Source: Planctomycetota bacterium (GTDB lineage Bacteria > Planctomycetota > Phycisphaerae > Phycisphaerales > UBA1924). From it: a DNA stretch of 64,000 nucleotides. The first letter of the stretch is position 1. The number at the start of each line of letters is the position of its first letter. Under the pieces are notes generated by a model. The model was given only the letters and a program-made list of their open reading frames with translations. It had not been told where the DNA came from and did not search any database. Position numbers and translations under genes: made by a program. Positions 53,254 to 63,067 of the stretch are shown piece after piece. The stretch is from contig JAGWZK010000001.1 in NCBI GenBank assembly GCA_018968885.1, positions 62,001 to 126,000 of the forward strand, written 5' to 3'.

Positions 53254-54861
53254 TCACGGAAGAGGTGCGGTGACGGTGTACGTGATACGGATTGCAACGA
53301 CTTCAAGTTGATAGTCTGGCGCATTTGCGGGGATCTGCAGAATCAGGAAGTAACTCTTGGTGGCGTTATCAATGTCTGCGTAGTTGACGCTGGATGAAGT
53401 CCACCAAGTGAGAGTGCCTGAACTACCTGAAGAAGAAACGCTGACCAGGTCCCGATAGAGGTTAACGCCTTCCAGTTCGCGAAGCCTCAGGCGCAGATTG
53501 AAGTTCGTAGGTGAACCGTCAGAGCCGTACACGGCCATTGATGTGACCCGTGCGCCATGAGGCAAGCGCACAGGCGCATACGCATACTCGTCGATAGGAT
53601 TCTGAGCAGACGAGACTTTGTCCGCGATGCGAATCATGTTTGAAGTAACGGTGAAAGACGCACCAGAGAGCGTTTCGTATCTGAGTGTCGGCGGAATCGT
53701 AATTGTCCCAGTGAAACCGACATCCCCGGTTGGCCCGATAGTCATCCGGGTGTTGTTGCCACCAGTTCTTAGAGTCATCCCCCCGGTATTGGTGTAGTAG
53801 ATGCCGCCTTCAAATGTGCCGGCTGGGGAACCGAAGGCGATACCTCTTTCATTTGCATCCGGTGTGAGCATCTGAATGTACGAATTGGCATTGTCCTCAA
53901 TCACCAGTTCGCTCGAAGCACTTGGTGATGCACCAGACGCACCTGCGCTCACATGCAGACTAACGGCAGGTGTGGTTCCAATACCAACGCGATTATTGAA
54001 TATGTTCGTCGCACTGAACGTATTTGCCCCAGACATCAGTGGCACGTTTGCGCTGAGGAAGCCATCTCCAAGAGTGCCGCTCGAAACATTCGAGACGTTC
54101 AGGCCAGTCAGTGATGCACCCGAGCCAATAAACGCTGTCGCGGTGAGGGCCCCTGTGAATGCGTTGCTCGCGTTCAATCTGGGAATGTTGCTCGACAGTC
54201 GCGCATCTGCCACGGTGCCGCTGGATAGATTTGTGGCATTCAAGCTGGTGAGTGCCGCCCCGGAGCCGGTGAACGAGGTCGCATTCACTGCTCCTGTGAA
54301 GGTGCTGCTCACGCTATTCAACCGCGGCACATTTCCTGAAAGTCTGGCATCGGAAAGGGTGCCCGTCAGATTCGTGGCGTTCTGATAAAACGTCGATGGC
54401 TGCCCGTTCAGGTTGATGGCATTTGTTGCGCTGGAAGCGCTTGTGGCGTTGGCTGCCGTCCCTGCCTGCATCGCAAAGCCCGCATGAGGAGCGATGGTCA
54501 CCTGGGCACGTTGTGTGAACGTGGCAAATCCTGAACTGTCATCGCAAGCCAGACCAGTATCCGCACGCAGGTCGATCGCCAGAAACCGGTCGGTGCCATC
54601 AAAAGTGTTGCCAAAGTCCAGCACCACAGTGAATCGTCCATTTGTCACCGTGACGTTGTCCGCACACTGCGTGTCGCCGATCTTGGTGCCACCGGTCGCC
54701 ACGCCAAACAAAGAGAACTGCATGTCATACACGCCATTGACTGCTGTGCCACCATCGCGCAGCTCGCCCTGAAACGTAAAGGGAATGGCCAAAGCTTCAC
54801 CGCCGGCGAGAAGGGAAGCGGCTCTCACCAGAGTCTGGACCGTCAGGAATGTGATTCTCAT
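53254..54861 (-). CDS. Secreted tail-fibre/peptidase-S74-like repeat protein
   Basis: The 535-residue protein starts at ATG 54861 with signal peptide LLAGGEALA-I. The N-terminal domain (FTFQGELRDGGTAVNGVYDM) is frequent in secreted fibre-like proteins of planctomycetes and related bacteria. Then come four repeats of the kind NLTGTLSDARLSGNVPRLNS and ATNLSSGTVADARLSSNIPR, separated by FTGAxxATxFxGSGAxLTxLN. A further section, RVGIGTTPAVSLHVSAGAS, resembles tail-fibre shafts. The C-terminal 130 residues form a separate beta domain. It lacks the dockerin-like pair, unlike its neighbours. A surface fibre is the likely role. Confidence 0.72.
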   Translation of the reverse strand: MRITFLTVQTLVRAASLLAGGEALAIPFTFQGELRDGGTAVNGVYDMQFSLFGVATGGTKIGDTQCADNVTVTNGRFTVVLDFGNTFDGTDRFLAIDLRADTGLACDDSSGFATFTQRAQVTIAPHAGFAMQAGTAANATSASSATNAINLNGQPSTFYQNATNLTGTLSDARLSGNVPRLNSVSSTFTGAVNATSFTGSGAALTSLNATNLSSGTVADARLSSNIPRLNASNAFTGALTATAFIGSGASLTGLNVSNVSSGTLGDGFLSANVPLMSGANTFSATNIFNNRVGIGTTPAVSLHVSAGASGASPSASSELVIEDNANSYIQMLTPDANERGIAFGSPAGTFEGGIYYTNTGGMTLRTGGNNTRMTIGPTGDVGFTGTITIPPTLRYETLSGASFTVTSNMIRIADKVSSAQNPIDEYAYAPVRLPHGARVTSMAVYGSDGSPTNFNLRLRLRELEGVNLYRDLVSVSSSGSSGTLTWWTSSSVNYADIDNATKSYFLILQIPANAPDYQLEVVAIRITYTVTAPLP

Positions 54862-54992
54862 GATGCTGACCCTCGTGTTACGCAATCCCCTGTTTGAGAA
54901 GATTGATCCAAGGGACTAGCGACTTCTCAGCCGATCTGGACGCGCCGGCGAACACTTTTTGCACTTTTCGCATTCGGTACACTTCTGCACAT

Positions 54993-55592
54993 ATGCCTCC
55001 ACTGCTGGGACAAACCCGCGCCACCCTGCTGCAGCGGCTCTCCGCCAGCGACAACGCGGCATGGGCTGAGTTTGTGCTGCTCTACCGCGAGGCCATCATC
55101 CGGTTCTGCCTTTCCCGCTCTCTGCAACTCTCTGATGCCGAGGACATCGCCCAGAGCGTGCTCACCAATCTGGCTCGCACCTTTCCAAACTTCACCTACA
55201 CACCCTCTCGGGGCAGGTTTCGGGACTATCTCTTCCATTGCATTCGCGCGGAAATGTCCAAACTTCCCAACCGCTCGCGTCCATATCAGTCCGACTCCAC
55301 CCTATACCACAAGGAGGACGACTCCGACCACTCCTGGGAGAAGGAATGGGTCCAGCACCATTTCCGACTTGCCATGGCTGCCATCCAAGACACCTTTGAG
55401 CCAAAGTCAGTGGAGATCTTCGAGCGTTCGCTTGAAGGGGTCTCCACACAGCTGCTCGCCACCGAGTTCTCCACCAGCGAAGATGCTGTACACAAGATTC
55501 GCCAGCGGATTCGTTTGCGGCTAAAGGAGCTCATCACGGAACAGGTCGCCGCCGAAGAGCGTGGTGCCACAGCCGATCACACCACACCATGA
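54993..55592 (+). CDS. ECF-type RNA polymerase sigma factor
   Basis: The 199-residue protein is read from ATG 54993. Region 2 is seen in DNAAWAEFVLLYREAIIRFC and LQLSDAEDIAQSVLTNLART with the GRFRDYLFHCIRAEM helix. Region 4 is seen in FERSLEGVSTQLLATEFSTS and EDAVHKIRQRIRLRLKELI. It resembles the planctomycete ECF families that are linked to Ser/Thr kinases. Its stop overlaps the kinase start by four bases (ATGA). A TACACT box lies 10 bases before the ATG with no ribosome-binding site between. Since the kinase seems broken, control of this factor may be altered. Confidence 0.85.
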   Translation: MPPLLGQTRATLLQRLSASDNAAWAEFVLLYREAIIRFCLSRSLQLSDAEDIAQSVLTNLARTFPNFTYTPSRGRFRDYLFHCIRAEMSKLPNRSRPYQSDSTLYHKEDDSDHSWEKEWVQHHFRLAMAAIQDTFEPKSVEIFERSLEGVSTQLLATEFSTSEDAVHKIRQRIRLRLKELITEQVAAEERGATADHTTP

Positions 55593-57742
55593 ACGACGCG
55601 CTCGAACCATCACGGCAACATGACACTCTTCGGTGCTTTGGCTTCGAAGATGAGTCTTGGCAATCGAAGTTGGCAAATGCGGTGGCCGTTCGCCTGCCCG
55701 ATGCCCCCGGCGGATATCAACTGCTTCGCAAGATCGGTGAAGGTGGACAGGGGACCGTCTATCAGGCCAGGCAGCTTTCGACCGGCCGACTTGTCGCGGC
55801 CAAGCGTCTGTTCGGAGGCAGAGCCGCATCGTTCGACCGCTTTGAGCGCGAGATTCAGGTACTCTCTGACCTCACACACCCTTCGATTGTCTCGGTGATT
55901 GCTGCAGAACGCGACCGCGAGCAGCGCTGGCTCATTCTGGAATGGGTCGACGGTCCGGCCGTGGATCACTGGGCGCAGTCGCTTGGTTCGAGCCCTGAAG
56001 CCATCCGCGCGATTCTGGCCCTCTTTATCGAAATCTGCAACGGCGTACAACACGCTCATTCGCGTGGCGTGATTCATCGCGATATCAAGCCCAGCATTAT
56101 CCTCGTCGATGCGGGCTTGCGCCCTCACATCCTCGATTTCGGCATCGCAAAGCTCGTCAACGACCGCGGGGGAGAGCCCCAGACCTTGACCGGCAGTGTA
56201 CTTGGCACGCTCGGATACTCCGCTCCTGAGCAACTGATCGGCGACACGGTGGTGGTGACGCCGGACATTCGGGTCGATGTCTATTCACTGGGCGCAGTGC
56301 TGTACAAACTATTCACGGGTAAAGATCCCCTTTCCGCCGTGTGCGGCTCCAACCCGACCACGGCACAGGCATTCCGGACCGCCACAGAGATTCGTGTTCC
56401 TCCCCGACCTTCGGCAAGCAATCCTCGCATTTCACGCGACCTTGATGCCATCATTCTCAAAGCACTCCACCCCAATCCGGAATCCCGCTATGCCACTGTC
56501 GATGCGCTCCGCAGTGATGTGCACAGCTTTCTGTTCAACCGACCGGTGACAGCCCAACCGCCGACACGGCGTTACCTCGCACGCGTCTTCATCCGTCGCT
56601 AGCGCCTGGCCGTTTCGGTTGCTGCGATTGCGGTTCTATTGATTACTTCTCTGACGGTTTTCTTGAGCATTCTCTCGTGGCAACTCAGCCGCCGCACGGA
56701 CGAGTTGGCGATCTCCGCGCACAATGCACAGCGCCAGCAGCACATTGCACTGGACTTGGCTGAAAAGCGGAAAGTGACAGCACAGTCCCTGGCCACCATG
56801 GTGCAGTCGCTGGCAAGCACCTATTCCAGCGATGCGACGATGGACACCCTCGACGCGAGACTGCGCGAGGCCGCCGAAATGGTCAAGTCCGGCATGCTCG
56901 ATGACGATGTCGACACACTCATGTTGATGCATCGTTCCCTTGGAGGCACCTTGATGGCGCGAGGGATGCTGCGTGAATCTCTCTTTCATCATCAGAAGTA
57001 CGCCGAACTGGCCGCGGCAAAGTATGGTGCTATATCCCGTCAAGTGACTATGGCCTTGAACAGCCAGACCGCGGCACTGGATCGCCTGGGTGACTATGCC
57101 GCGGCAGAAGTGACCTCGCGTCGTTCCATCCAGATCGACACTCAACTGCAGGCCAAGGGTGCCAGCCCACGATCCGCTTACATCTCCAATCTTGCCAGCA
57201 TTTTGCATGCGCAAGGAAAGTTCCGCGAAGCCGAAGAGCTTTACCGACAACGCCTTGCGTCTCTGATTGCCGAAGCAAACGAACCCCGCGAACGCATTGC
57301 CAGGGCCAAACGCAACATCAGTCTTGAACTGTTCTCGCAAGGCAAGATCCAGGAGGCAGAATCTCTCGTGCTTGAGGCGATCGAAGATCTCAAGCCAGCT
57401 TCCACCACGCAGATCGAGATCGAAGACGATCTTCTACGCAGCTATCGCAACCTGGCGCTGATCCGTCAGCAACAGGGGCGCCTCGAAGAGGCCGAGAGAT
57501 TACAGAGGCAGGTCGTTCAGGGCATGATCGGCCTCTATGGAGCCAAACATACTCACCTGCTGCAGGAGCGCGTTCACCTGGCCAGCATCCTTCTCTCGAG
57601 CGGTGCACAACACCCCGAGAAGCGCGGGGAAGCCATCATGCTCCTTCGTGATACCGAGTCGCTTTACAACGATCGCGCATACCCCGGCTCCGAGCACCTC
57701 GTCGCATTGCGACGCCTTCGTCAGGCGCATGAGCCGCAATGA
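55589..57742 (+). pseudogene. Ser/Thr kinase-TPR protein, in-frame TAG and altered catalytic loop
   Basis: Read through, this is a 717-codon membrane kinase. The kinase domain (about residues 45-315) has IGEGGQGTVYQAR, the VAAK lysine, HRDIKPSIILVD, LDFGIAK and GTLGYSAPEQL. The catalytic loop has Ile where Asn is nearly invariant (HRDxKPxN, a metal ligand), a one-base change AAT to ATT. After FIRR the frame meets TAG (56600-56602, codon 338), then goes on with RLAVSVAAIAVLLITSLTVF (membrane helix) and about 340 residues of TPR-like helices (AEELYRQRL, AERLQRQVVQGM). As it stands, a soluble, probably inactive kinase fragment would be made. Both changes point to decay; the frame is otherwise intact. 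Confidence 0.8.
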
Positions 57743-57781
57743 ATCAGAGCGGTGCGGGCAGTTTGGCACCCGCCACCGGCA

Positions 57782-58618
57782 TCACTTCGATCCTTTAATC
57801 TCCCCCATCTCCACCAGCATCGCGTGCTTCATCCCAGATGCGATTCCCATGCACATCGCGGCAACCCACCCACGCCATCCATCCCGCCACGCGCTCTTGA
57901 CAATCATCTGCTTGAGAAACGCCCCCACTGCCGAAGTCAACATCCGCCAAGGAGTTGAACGCACGCCGTTGGCGTACAACCCCTCTGCGCTGGTCCGTGA
58001 GTGTCGCACCTGACGAGCCAGAAAGTCTGAAACGCTCTCCATCGAATCATGCCGCAGTATCGCTTCGCGATTCAGATCCGCTGTGCGCCCCATGCCGTTG
58101 GTCACCTCGAGCTTGTCGTGTGGATCGACACCGCCCCATCGCGCCACGCCGCGGCTGACCAGCCGCAAACGCCACTCGGGTTGCCAGGCGTGCTTGAGCC
58201 ACGCTCCGGCATACCACATCCGCCGATTCACGCGATAGCCGACCACGCCGGGTTCGGGCCGCATCACGCCGCGGCGGACTTCATCAATCAACCACGGCTC
58301 CAACGACTCATCCGAATCAATGCAGAACGTCCACTGTGATCGCGAAGACTCCAACGCCAGTTGCTTGGTCTTGATATACCCCTGCCACACCGTCGGCACG
58401 ATGCGGCAGCCATTTTTGCTCAGAATCTCAAGCGTTCCATCCGTCGACCCATTGTCCAGCGCGATCACCTCGCCACCCAGTTCCTTGGCCAACGGTGCGA
58501 TGCTCGCCACCGTCCGCTCGATGGTCTTGGCGTTGTTCTTGCATACCAACACGAAAGACAGTGTGCCGACAATGGGCTGGTCTGCAGAAACTGTTTGAGT
58601 GACTGAGGCCTCTGTCAT
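57782..58618 (-). CDS. Family 2 glycosyltransferase, WaaE/KdtX-like
   Basis: The 278-residue protein starts at ATG 58618. GT-A motifs: LSFVLVCKNNAKTIERTVAS, EVIALDNGSTDGTLEI, the DSDE motif in WTFCIDSDESLEPWL, and RVNRRMWYAGAWLKH with WRLRLVSRG. This is the pattern of LPS-core beta-1,4-glucosyltransferases of the WaaE/KdtX kind. The C-terminal part has an amphipathic or membrane-associated region (WVAAMCMGIASGMKHAML). It would act at the inner membrane on a lipid-linked or core oligosaccharide. Its neighbours on the same strand are not related. Confidence 0.85.
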   Translation of the reverse strand: MTEASVTQTVSADQPIVGTLSFVLVCKNNAKTIERTVASIAPLAKELGGEVIALDNGSTDGTLEILSKNGCRIVPTVWQGYIKTKQLALESSRSQWTFCIDSDESLEPWLIDEVRRGVMRPEPGVVGYRVNRRMWYAGAWLKHAWQPEWRLRLVSRGVARWGGVDPHDKLEVTNGMGRTADLNREAILRHDSMESVSDFLARQVRHSRTSAEGLYANGVRSTPWRMLTSAVGAFLKQMIVKSAWRDGWRGWVAAMCMGIASGMKHAMLVEMGEIKGSK

Positions 58619-58734
58619 GGTGCATCGTACGCGGCGTGGCGCGAGTTCTCGGGCGTTGCCACGTGCTGCAGACTTGTGATAGTTTCCGTGACCCTTCCGT
58701 GTGTGCCGCCGGTTCATCTATTCAAGGATTGCGT

Positions 58735-60008
58735 ATGTCGAAGCAACATGGTCGTCGTATTGGCGGAATGATGATGTCGTGCGGCACCGCCGCGACGTTG
58801 CTGGCGATCGCGCCGCAGACCCATGCGCAAACCTGGCACGGTGCTTCGGTAACCACCAACAACTTCAATGACGGCGCCAACTGGGTTGGCGGCGTGGCTC
58901 CGGTCAACAACGGCACAGCCAACCTGATCTTTGGCGGAACGACCCGGCTGTCACCCGTGGTCAACGTCGCGTATGACGTGAACAGCGTCACCTTCAACAA
59001 CACTGCTGGTGCATTCAATATCAGCCCGGGAACCATCCTGGCTATCCGCGGCGGTGGTATCACCAACAACGACCTGACCACGCAAACCTTTTCCTGCCCG
59101 ATTACTGTGAGTGCCTCGCAGAACTGGACGACAGCGTCCGGCTCTCTCACAATCAACAACAACGTCGCGCTTAATGCGAATCTGACTCTGAACGCTCCTG
59201 TCGGATCAATTACGTTTTCTGGATTGGTCACAGGTGCTGGAGCTCTCACTAAATCCGGCAACAGTTCAGCCACCATCGGGAACAGTTCATACTCCGGCCC
59301 ACGTTGGTGACGGGCGGAACGCTCTTTTCGGGTGGAGCAAACTTTCTGTCGGATTCCAGTCATGTGCAGCTGACGGGCACAGTCAATCTCTCACTGCAGA
59401 ACAACAACGACACGATTCCTTCACTCTCCAGCAATACCGGCACCAATTGCTTCATCGGAACCGCGACGCTGACACTCGCCGCCAACGACGGCGGAACATA
59501 TACCCACGGCGGAATCATCTCTGGCACCGGAAACGTGATAAAGAACGGCGACCACACCGCAGTCTTTGCTTCAGGCAATACCTATACCGGAACCACCACA
59601 GTGAATGCGGGAGTGCTGCGGATGTCAGGGAATGAGCGTCTGGATGACGCCTCAGACCTGACCATTACAGGTGGCGCAGTGGAACTCTTCGGGGCAACCG
59701 AAACGATTCCAACCCGCCGCACTCCAGACCTTCCCCATCATCACGTCGAACGGCCTCACCGGCCGCTTCACCAGTGTCACCATCCCCCCACCACACCCGC
59801 CTTGCACTTGAAGTACACCAGCACAGCCGCAATCCTGACCACCTGCCTTGCAGACTTCAACGATGACGGCACGGTTGACTTCTTTGACTACCTCGACTTC
59901 GTCGCGGCATTCTCCTCGCAGGACGTCTCCGGCGATTTCAACGTCGACGAAGTCATTGACTTCTTCGATTATCTGGACTTTGTCGCCGCATTCAGCACGG
60001 GATGCTGA
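58735..60008 (+). pseudogene. Dockerin-type autotransporter-repeat protein, frameshifted
   Basis: ATG 58735 starts a signal peptide (TAATLLAIAPQTHA-Q) and a beta-strand-rich protein (NFNDGANWVGGVAPVNNGTA, FSGLVTGAGALTKSGN) like autotransporter-associated repeats. Near 59298-59301 the frame breaks: SSYSGP should go on as TLVTGGTLFSGGANFL, which is the +1 frame, so one base seems missing. A second break near 59709-59717 must join TIPT to LQTFPIITSNGLTGRFTSVT in another frame. A third in the C-run 59784-59789 returns to KYTSTAAILTTCLADFNDDG. The end DFFDYLDFVAAF repeated and STGC is a normal family tail. Three indels, one in a homopolymer, mean either decay or local sequence error. Confidence 0.72.
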
Positions 60009-60041
60009 TCTTCATCGCTGCCTTTGAACCCATAGCCCGAA

Positions 60042-61178
60042 ATGGCCGATAACCTGTGCATGGCAAAGCCAGTGCGCAGAATCGGCGTCCTCACCGGAGG
60101 CGGAGATTGTCCCGGTCTCAACGCGGTCATCCGTGCGGTCACCATGGGCGCGCTCGCCTGCGACCTCGAGGTGCTGGGCATCGAAGACGGCTTCTTTGGC
60201 CTGGTCGAGAATCGCGTCCGACCTCTCGGCATTCCCGAAGTCGGCGGCATCCTCAACGTCGGTGGCACGATCCTGGGTTCCAACAACAAGTTCAACCCTA
60301 AGTCCGCTGTCATCGGGCGCGATGAGCAGGGCAAGCCCATCAAGCGCGACATGACCGAACTGTGCGTGAACACACTCCGCGTTCACGGCATCGATGCCAT
60401 GGTCGTCATCGGTGGCGACGGCACCCTCACCATCGCCAACGACTTTGCCCAGGCAGGCATCCCGTGCATCGGCGTTCCCAAGACGATTGACAATGACTTG
60501 GTCGGCACGGATATCACATTCGGATTTGCGACAGCCGTAGCCACAGCAACCGATGCGATCGACAAGGTGCGCACCACCGCCGCAAGCCACCACCGCGCCA
60601 TGGTCGTCGAGGTCATGGGCCGCAACGCTGGGTGGATCGCCCTGCACGCCGGTGTCGCCGGTGCGGCACACGCGATCCTGATTCCCGAGATTCCCTTCTC
60701 ACTGGATGCGCTGGCGGGCTTCCTGCAATCACGCGTCGCCAAAGGCCGCCGCCATTCCATTATCTGCGTCGCCGAAGGTGCCAAGCCAATGGGCGGTTCG
60801 CAGATCGTCTCGCGCGTTGATGACACCAGCCCCGACCCCATCCGCCTCGGTGGTGTGGGCAAATACGTCGCGGATGAAGTCGAAAAGCGCACTGGCATCG
60901 AATCGCGCAGCGTCATCCTCGGTCACGTGCAGCGTGGCGGCACTCCAGTGCCCGCCGATCGCGTTCTTTCAACGCAGTTTGGCCATCACGCTATGCACCT
61001 CTTGCTCGAAGGTAAGTGGAATCGCATGGTGGCGATGCAGAATGGCAAACTCACCGACATCGATATTTCTGAGCCGGCCGGCAAGCAGCGTCTGGTAAAG
61101 CGTGATGACGCGCTGATCCGCGCTGCACGAGGCGTAGGCACCGGCTTTGGCGATCAGGTCGGCGAGCAGTGCGCCTGA
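60042..61178 (+). CDS. pfkA: 6-phosphofructokinase
   Basis: The protein is 378 residues from ATG 60042; ATG 60060 would give MAKPVRRIGVLTGGGDCPGL and is equally possible. Motifs: GGGDCPGLNAVIR, VVIGGDGTLTIA, GVPKTIDNDL, GFATAVATATDAID, VVEVMGRNAGWIAL and ILGHVQRGGTP. Gly in GGDGT favours ATP as donor, whereas Lys in PKTIDND is typical of PPi enzymes and of the mixed-substrate group (TIGR02483-like). It phosphorylates fructose 6-phosphate in glycolysis. It follows the frameshifted dockerin-type gene by 33 bases and is convergent with lpxD, 19 bases apart. Confidence 0.93.
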   Translation: MADNLCMAKPVRRIGVLTGGGDCPGLNAVIRAVTMGALACDLEVLGIEDGFFGLVENRVRPLGIPEVGGILNVGGTILGSNNKFNPKSAVIGRDEQGKPIKRDMTELCVNTLRVHGIDAMVVIGGDGTLTIANDFAQAGIPCIGVPKTIDNDLVGTDITFGFATAVATATDAIDKVRTTAASHHRAMVVEVMGRNAGWIALHAGVAGAAHAILIPEIPFSLDALAGFLQSRVAKGRRHSIICVAEGAKPMGGSQIVSRVDDTSPDPIRLGGVGKYVADEVEKRTGIESRSVILGHVQRGGTPVPADRVLSTQFGHHAMHLLLEGKWNRMVAMQNGKLTDIDISEPAGKQRLVKRDDALIRAARGVGTGFGDQVGEQCA

Positions 61179-61197
61179 ACAGAATCAATCGCGAAGC

Positions 61198-62256
61198 TCA
61201 CTCACCCAATGACTTGAACAACTTGGCCACAGCACTGCGATGCGCCAGCAACTTGTTGAGCATGTGCAATTTGCCGATCGATACTTTCATGTCTTCAGCC
61301 GGGCTGCCGATCACGCGGCTCTTGGGCGGGATGTCTGATTCCACGCCAGATTGTGCCGCCACCATCGCGCCCGAACCGATCTGCCGCTGATCCGCAACGC
61401 CCACCTGCCCACCCAGCATCACACCATCTCCAATCGTGACGCTGCCAGCCAGACCGACTTGACCACAGATCACCACGCTGCGCCCGATCTGGCACCCGTG
61501 CCCGATCTGCACCAGATTGTCAATCTTGGTCCCATCACCAATACGTGTCGAGCCAAACTTGGCACGGTCAATGCACGTATTCGCCCCGATCTCCACATCA
61601 TCGCCGATCATCACATTTCCCACATGCGGAATCTTGGCGAGCCCACCCTTGGCCGGGTCAAAGCGATACCCAAAGCCGTCGGACCCCAGCACCGCATTGG
61701 CGTGCACGATCACCCGCTGCCCCACCTGTGTGTGGGCGTATAGCACCACACCCGGGTGCAACGTGCTGCAATCTCCAATCGTGCACGAAGCTCCAACACT
61801 GCACCGTTCTTTGATCAAGACCTCCGCGCCGATCTTGGCGTCAGGCCCGATCGTGCATTCTGGACCAATGATGGCACTGGGATCAACCTGTGCCGACGGG
61901 TGCACCATCGCCGAGGGATGCACACCCGGCCCCGGTCGCGGCAACTTCTGTGCACTCTCCATTAACCCCAGCACGGTCATCATCGCCAGATCAGCATCTG
62001 CCACCAGCAGAACGGCGATCCCCGGCGCCAGCGAGACTTTGATGATTTCATCCTTCAGTGATACCGGCGCTAACACGATCCCAGCCGCGGCAGCCCCGCG
62101 ACTGGTCCATTTCTCCCAATTCCGCGCGTCGCGCACGAAGGTGAGTTGATCAGGCCGCGCCCGTTCGACACTCTCCACACCGCGCGCAGTGGCCGCGCGA
62201 GAGCCCAGCACTTCTGCGTTCAGCGTCGTCGCCAGGGCATCGGCAGAAAGGATCAT
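61198..62256 (-). CDS. lpxD: UDP-3-O-acylglucosamine N-acyltransferase
   Basis: The 352-residue protein has an N-terminal uridine-binding domain ([20 protein letters not shown]) and a left-handed beta-helix of hexapeptide repeats from about residue 100 to 330 ([56 protein letters not shown]). The His in [10 protein letters not shown] corresponds to the catalytic His of LpxD. A helical C-terminus closes the trimer. It acylates the glucosamine N at the third step of lipid A synthesis, in the cytoplasm. It follows skp and bamA, the conserved outer-membrane order bamA-skp-lpxD. Confidence 0.95.
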   Translation of the reverse strand: MILSADALATTLNAEVLGSRAATARGVESVERARPDQLTFVRDARNWEKWTSRGAAAAGIVLAPVSLKDEIIKVSLAPGIAVLLVADADLAMMTVLGLMESAQKLPRPGPGVHPSAMVHPSAQVDPSAIIGPECTIGPDAKIGAEVLIKERCSVGASCTIGDCSTLHPGVVLYAHTQVGQRVIVHANAVLGSDGFGYRFDPAKGGLAKIPHVGNVMIGDDVEIGANTCIDRAKFGSTRIGDGTKIDNLVQIGHGCQIGRSVVICGQVGLAGSVTIGDGVMLGGQVGVADQRQIGSGAMVAAQSGVESDIPPKSRVIGSPAEDMKVSIGKLHMLNKLLAHRSAVAKLFKSLGE

Positions 62257-62281
62257 CCTGCGGCTCCACTATGTGTCTGGC

Positions 62282-62917
62282 TCACTTCTTCTTGCCGGCG
62301 TTGTAATCGTTGTTCACCTGCGTCAGCACGCGCTGCGTGAGGTCCACAGTTGGGGTGGCAAACAGCAGACGCCGCGCGTTGATCGCCCGGCCCACATCCT
62401 CATCCGTTCCCGGATTCGGCAGTTCCAAAGCGCGGTCGTCCGCGATCACGATGTCGATGCTCTCGCGCTTGGCGATCGCCTCGATTCCTTCCAGCACCTT
62501 GGCGTGCATATCGCGCAGCACATCGCCCGCATCCAGGCGCGTCAACTGCTTGTAGGCGTTGGCCTGAGCATCCAGCGTCTGGGCCCGCACCATCAACTCA
62601 GCTCGCTTATTGATGATGTCACTGTTTCCCGCAGGGGCCATCTGTGCAGACTTCTCCAGATCCTCGCCCTGCTTCTTGATCTCATCGCGGATCTTGGTCA
62701 GTTCCGCCACCCGCGCATCGGCCTTCTTCTGATTGGCATCGTTGCGGGCCTTGAGTTCATCCAGCCCGTTGATCGCCTTCTGCATATCCACCACGGCCAC
62801 CGAGGTGGGTACCGCGGCAAATCTGGCAGCATTGGAATACGCCGCCGAAACCGCGATCCCGGCCAATGCCGCGACCGACGCGACCAACACCACCGAACGA
62901 GTAGAAACAGTCTTCAT
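62282..62917 (-). CDS. skp: OmpH/Skp family periplasmic chaperone
   Basis: The 211-residue protein has a signal peptide (VVLVASVAALAGIAVSAAYS) and the OmpH/Skp helical-hairpin domain, with VAVVDMQKAINGLDELKARN, KKADARVAELTKIRDEIKKQ, YKQLTRLDAGDVLRDMHAKV and IDIVIADDRALELPN. Skp trimers carry outer-membrane proteins through the periplasm to BamA, the adjacent gene. The protein is somewhat longer than E. coli Skp at its C-terminus. A ribosome-binding site GGGAG precedes ATG 62917. Confidence 0.88.
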   Translation of the reverse strand: MKTVSTRSVVLVASVAALAGIAVSAAYSNAARFAAVPTSVAVVDMQKAINGLDELKARNDANQKKADARVAELTKIRDEIKKQGEDLEKSAQMAPAGNSDIINKRAELMVRAQTLDAQANAYKQLTRLDAGDVLRDMHAKVLEGIEAIAKRESIDIVIADDRALELPNPGTDEDVGRAINARRLLFATPTVDLTQRVLTQVNNDYNAGKKK

Positions 62918-63067
62918 GTGTCACTTTCTCCCGGAAGCTTGAACAACCAAACTCTTTCGATCGCCGCGATTCCGGCGCTTCCCCTCTCGCAACTCCGATT
63001 GTCTTCCCTCAGGATACGACGCCCAAACCACCCGCCGCGTTCCCACCAGAACCGCAGGTCCGCCAGA

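Noticed and set aside
5692..57742. Genome-wide reassignment of TAA/TAG to Gln
   Set aside because: Cysteine desulfurase, flotillin, NfeD, BamA, HDOD and neuC frames end at TAA or TAG exactly where their families end. Only context-dependent readthrough remains possible.
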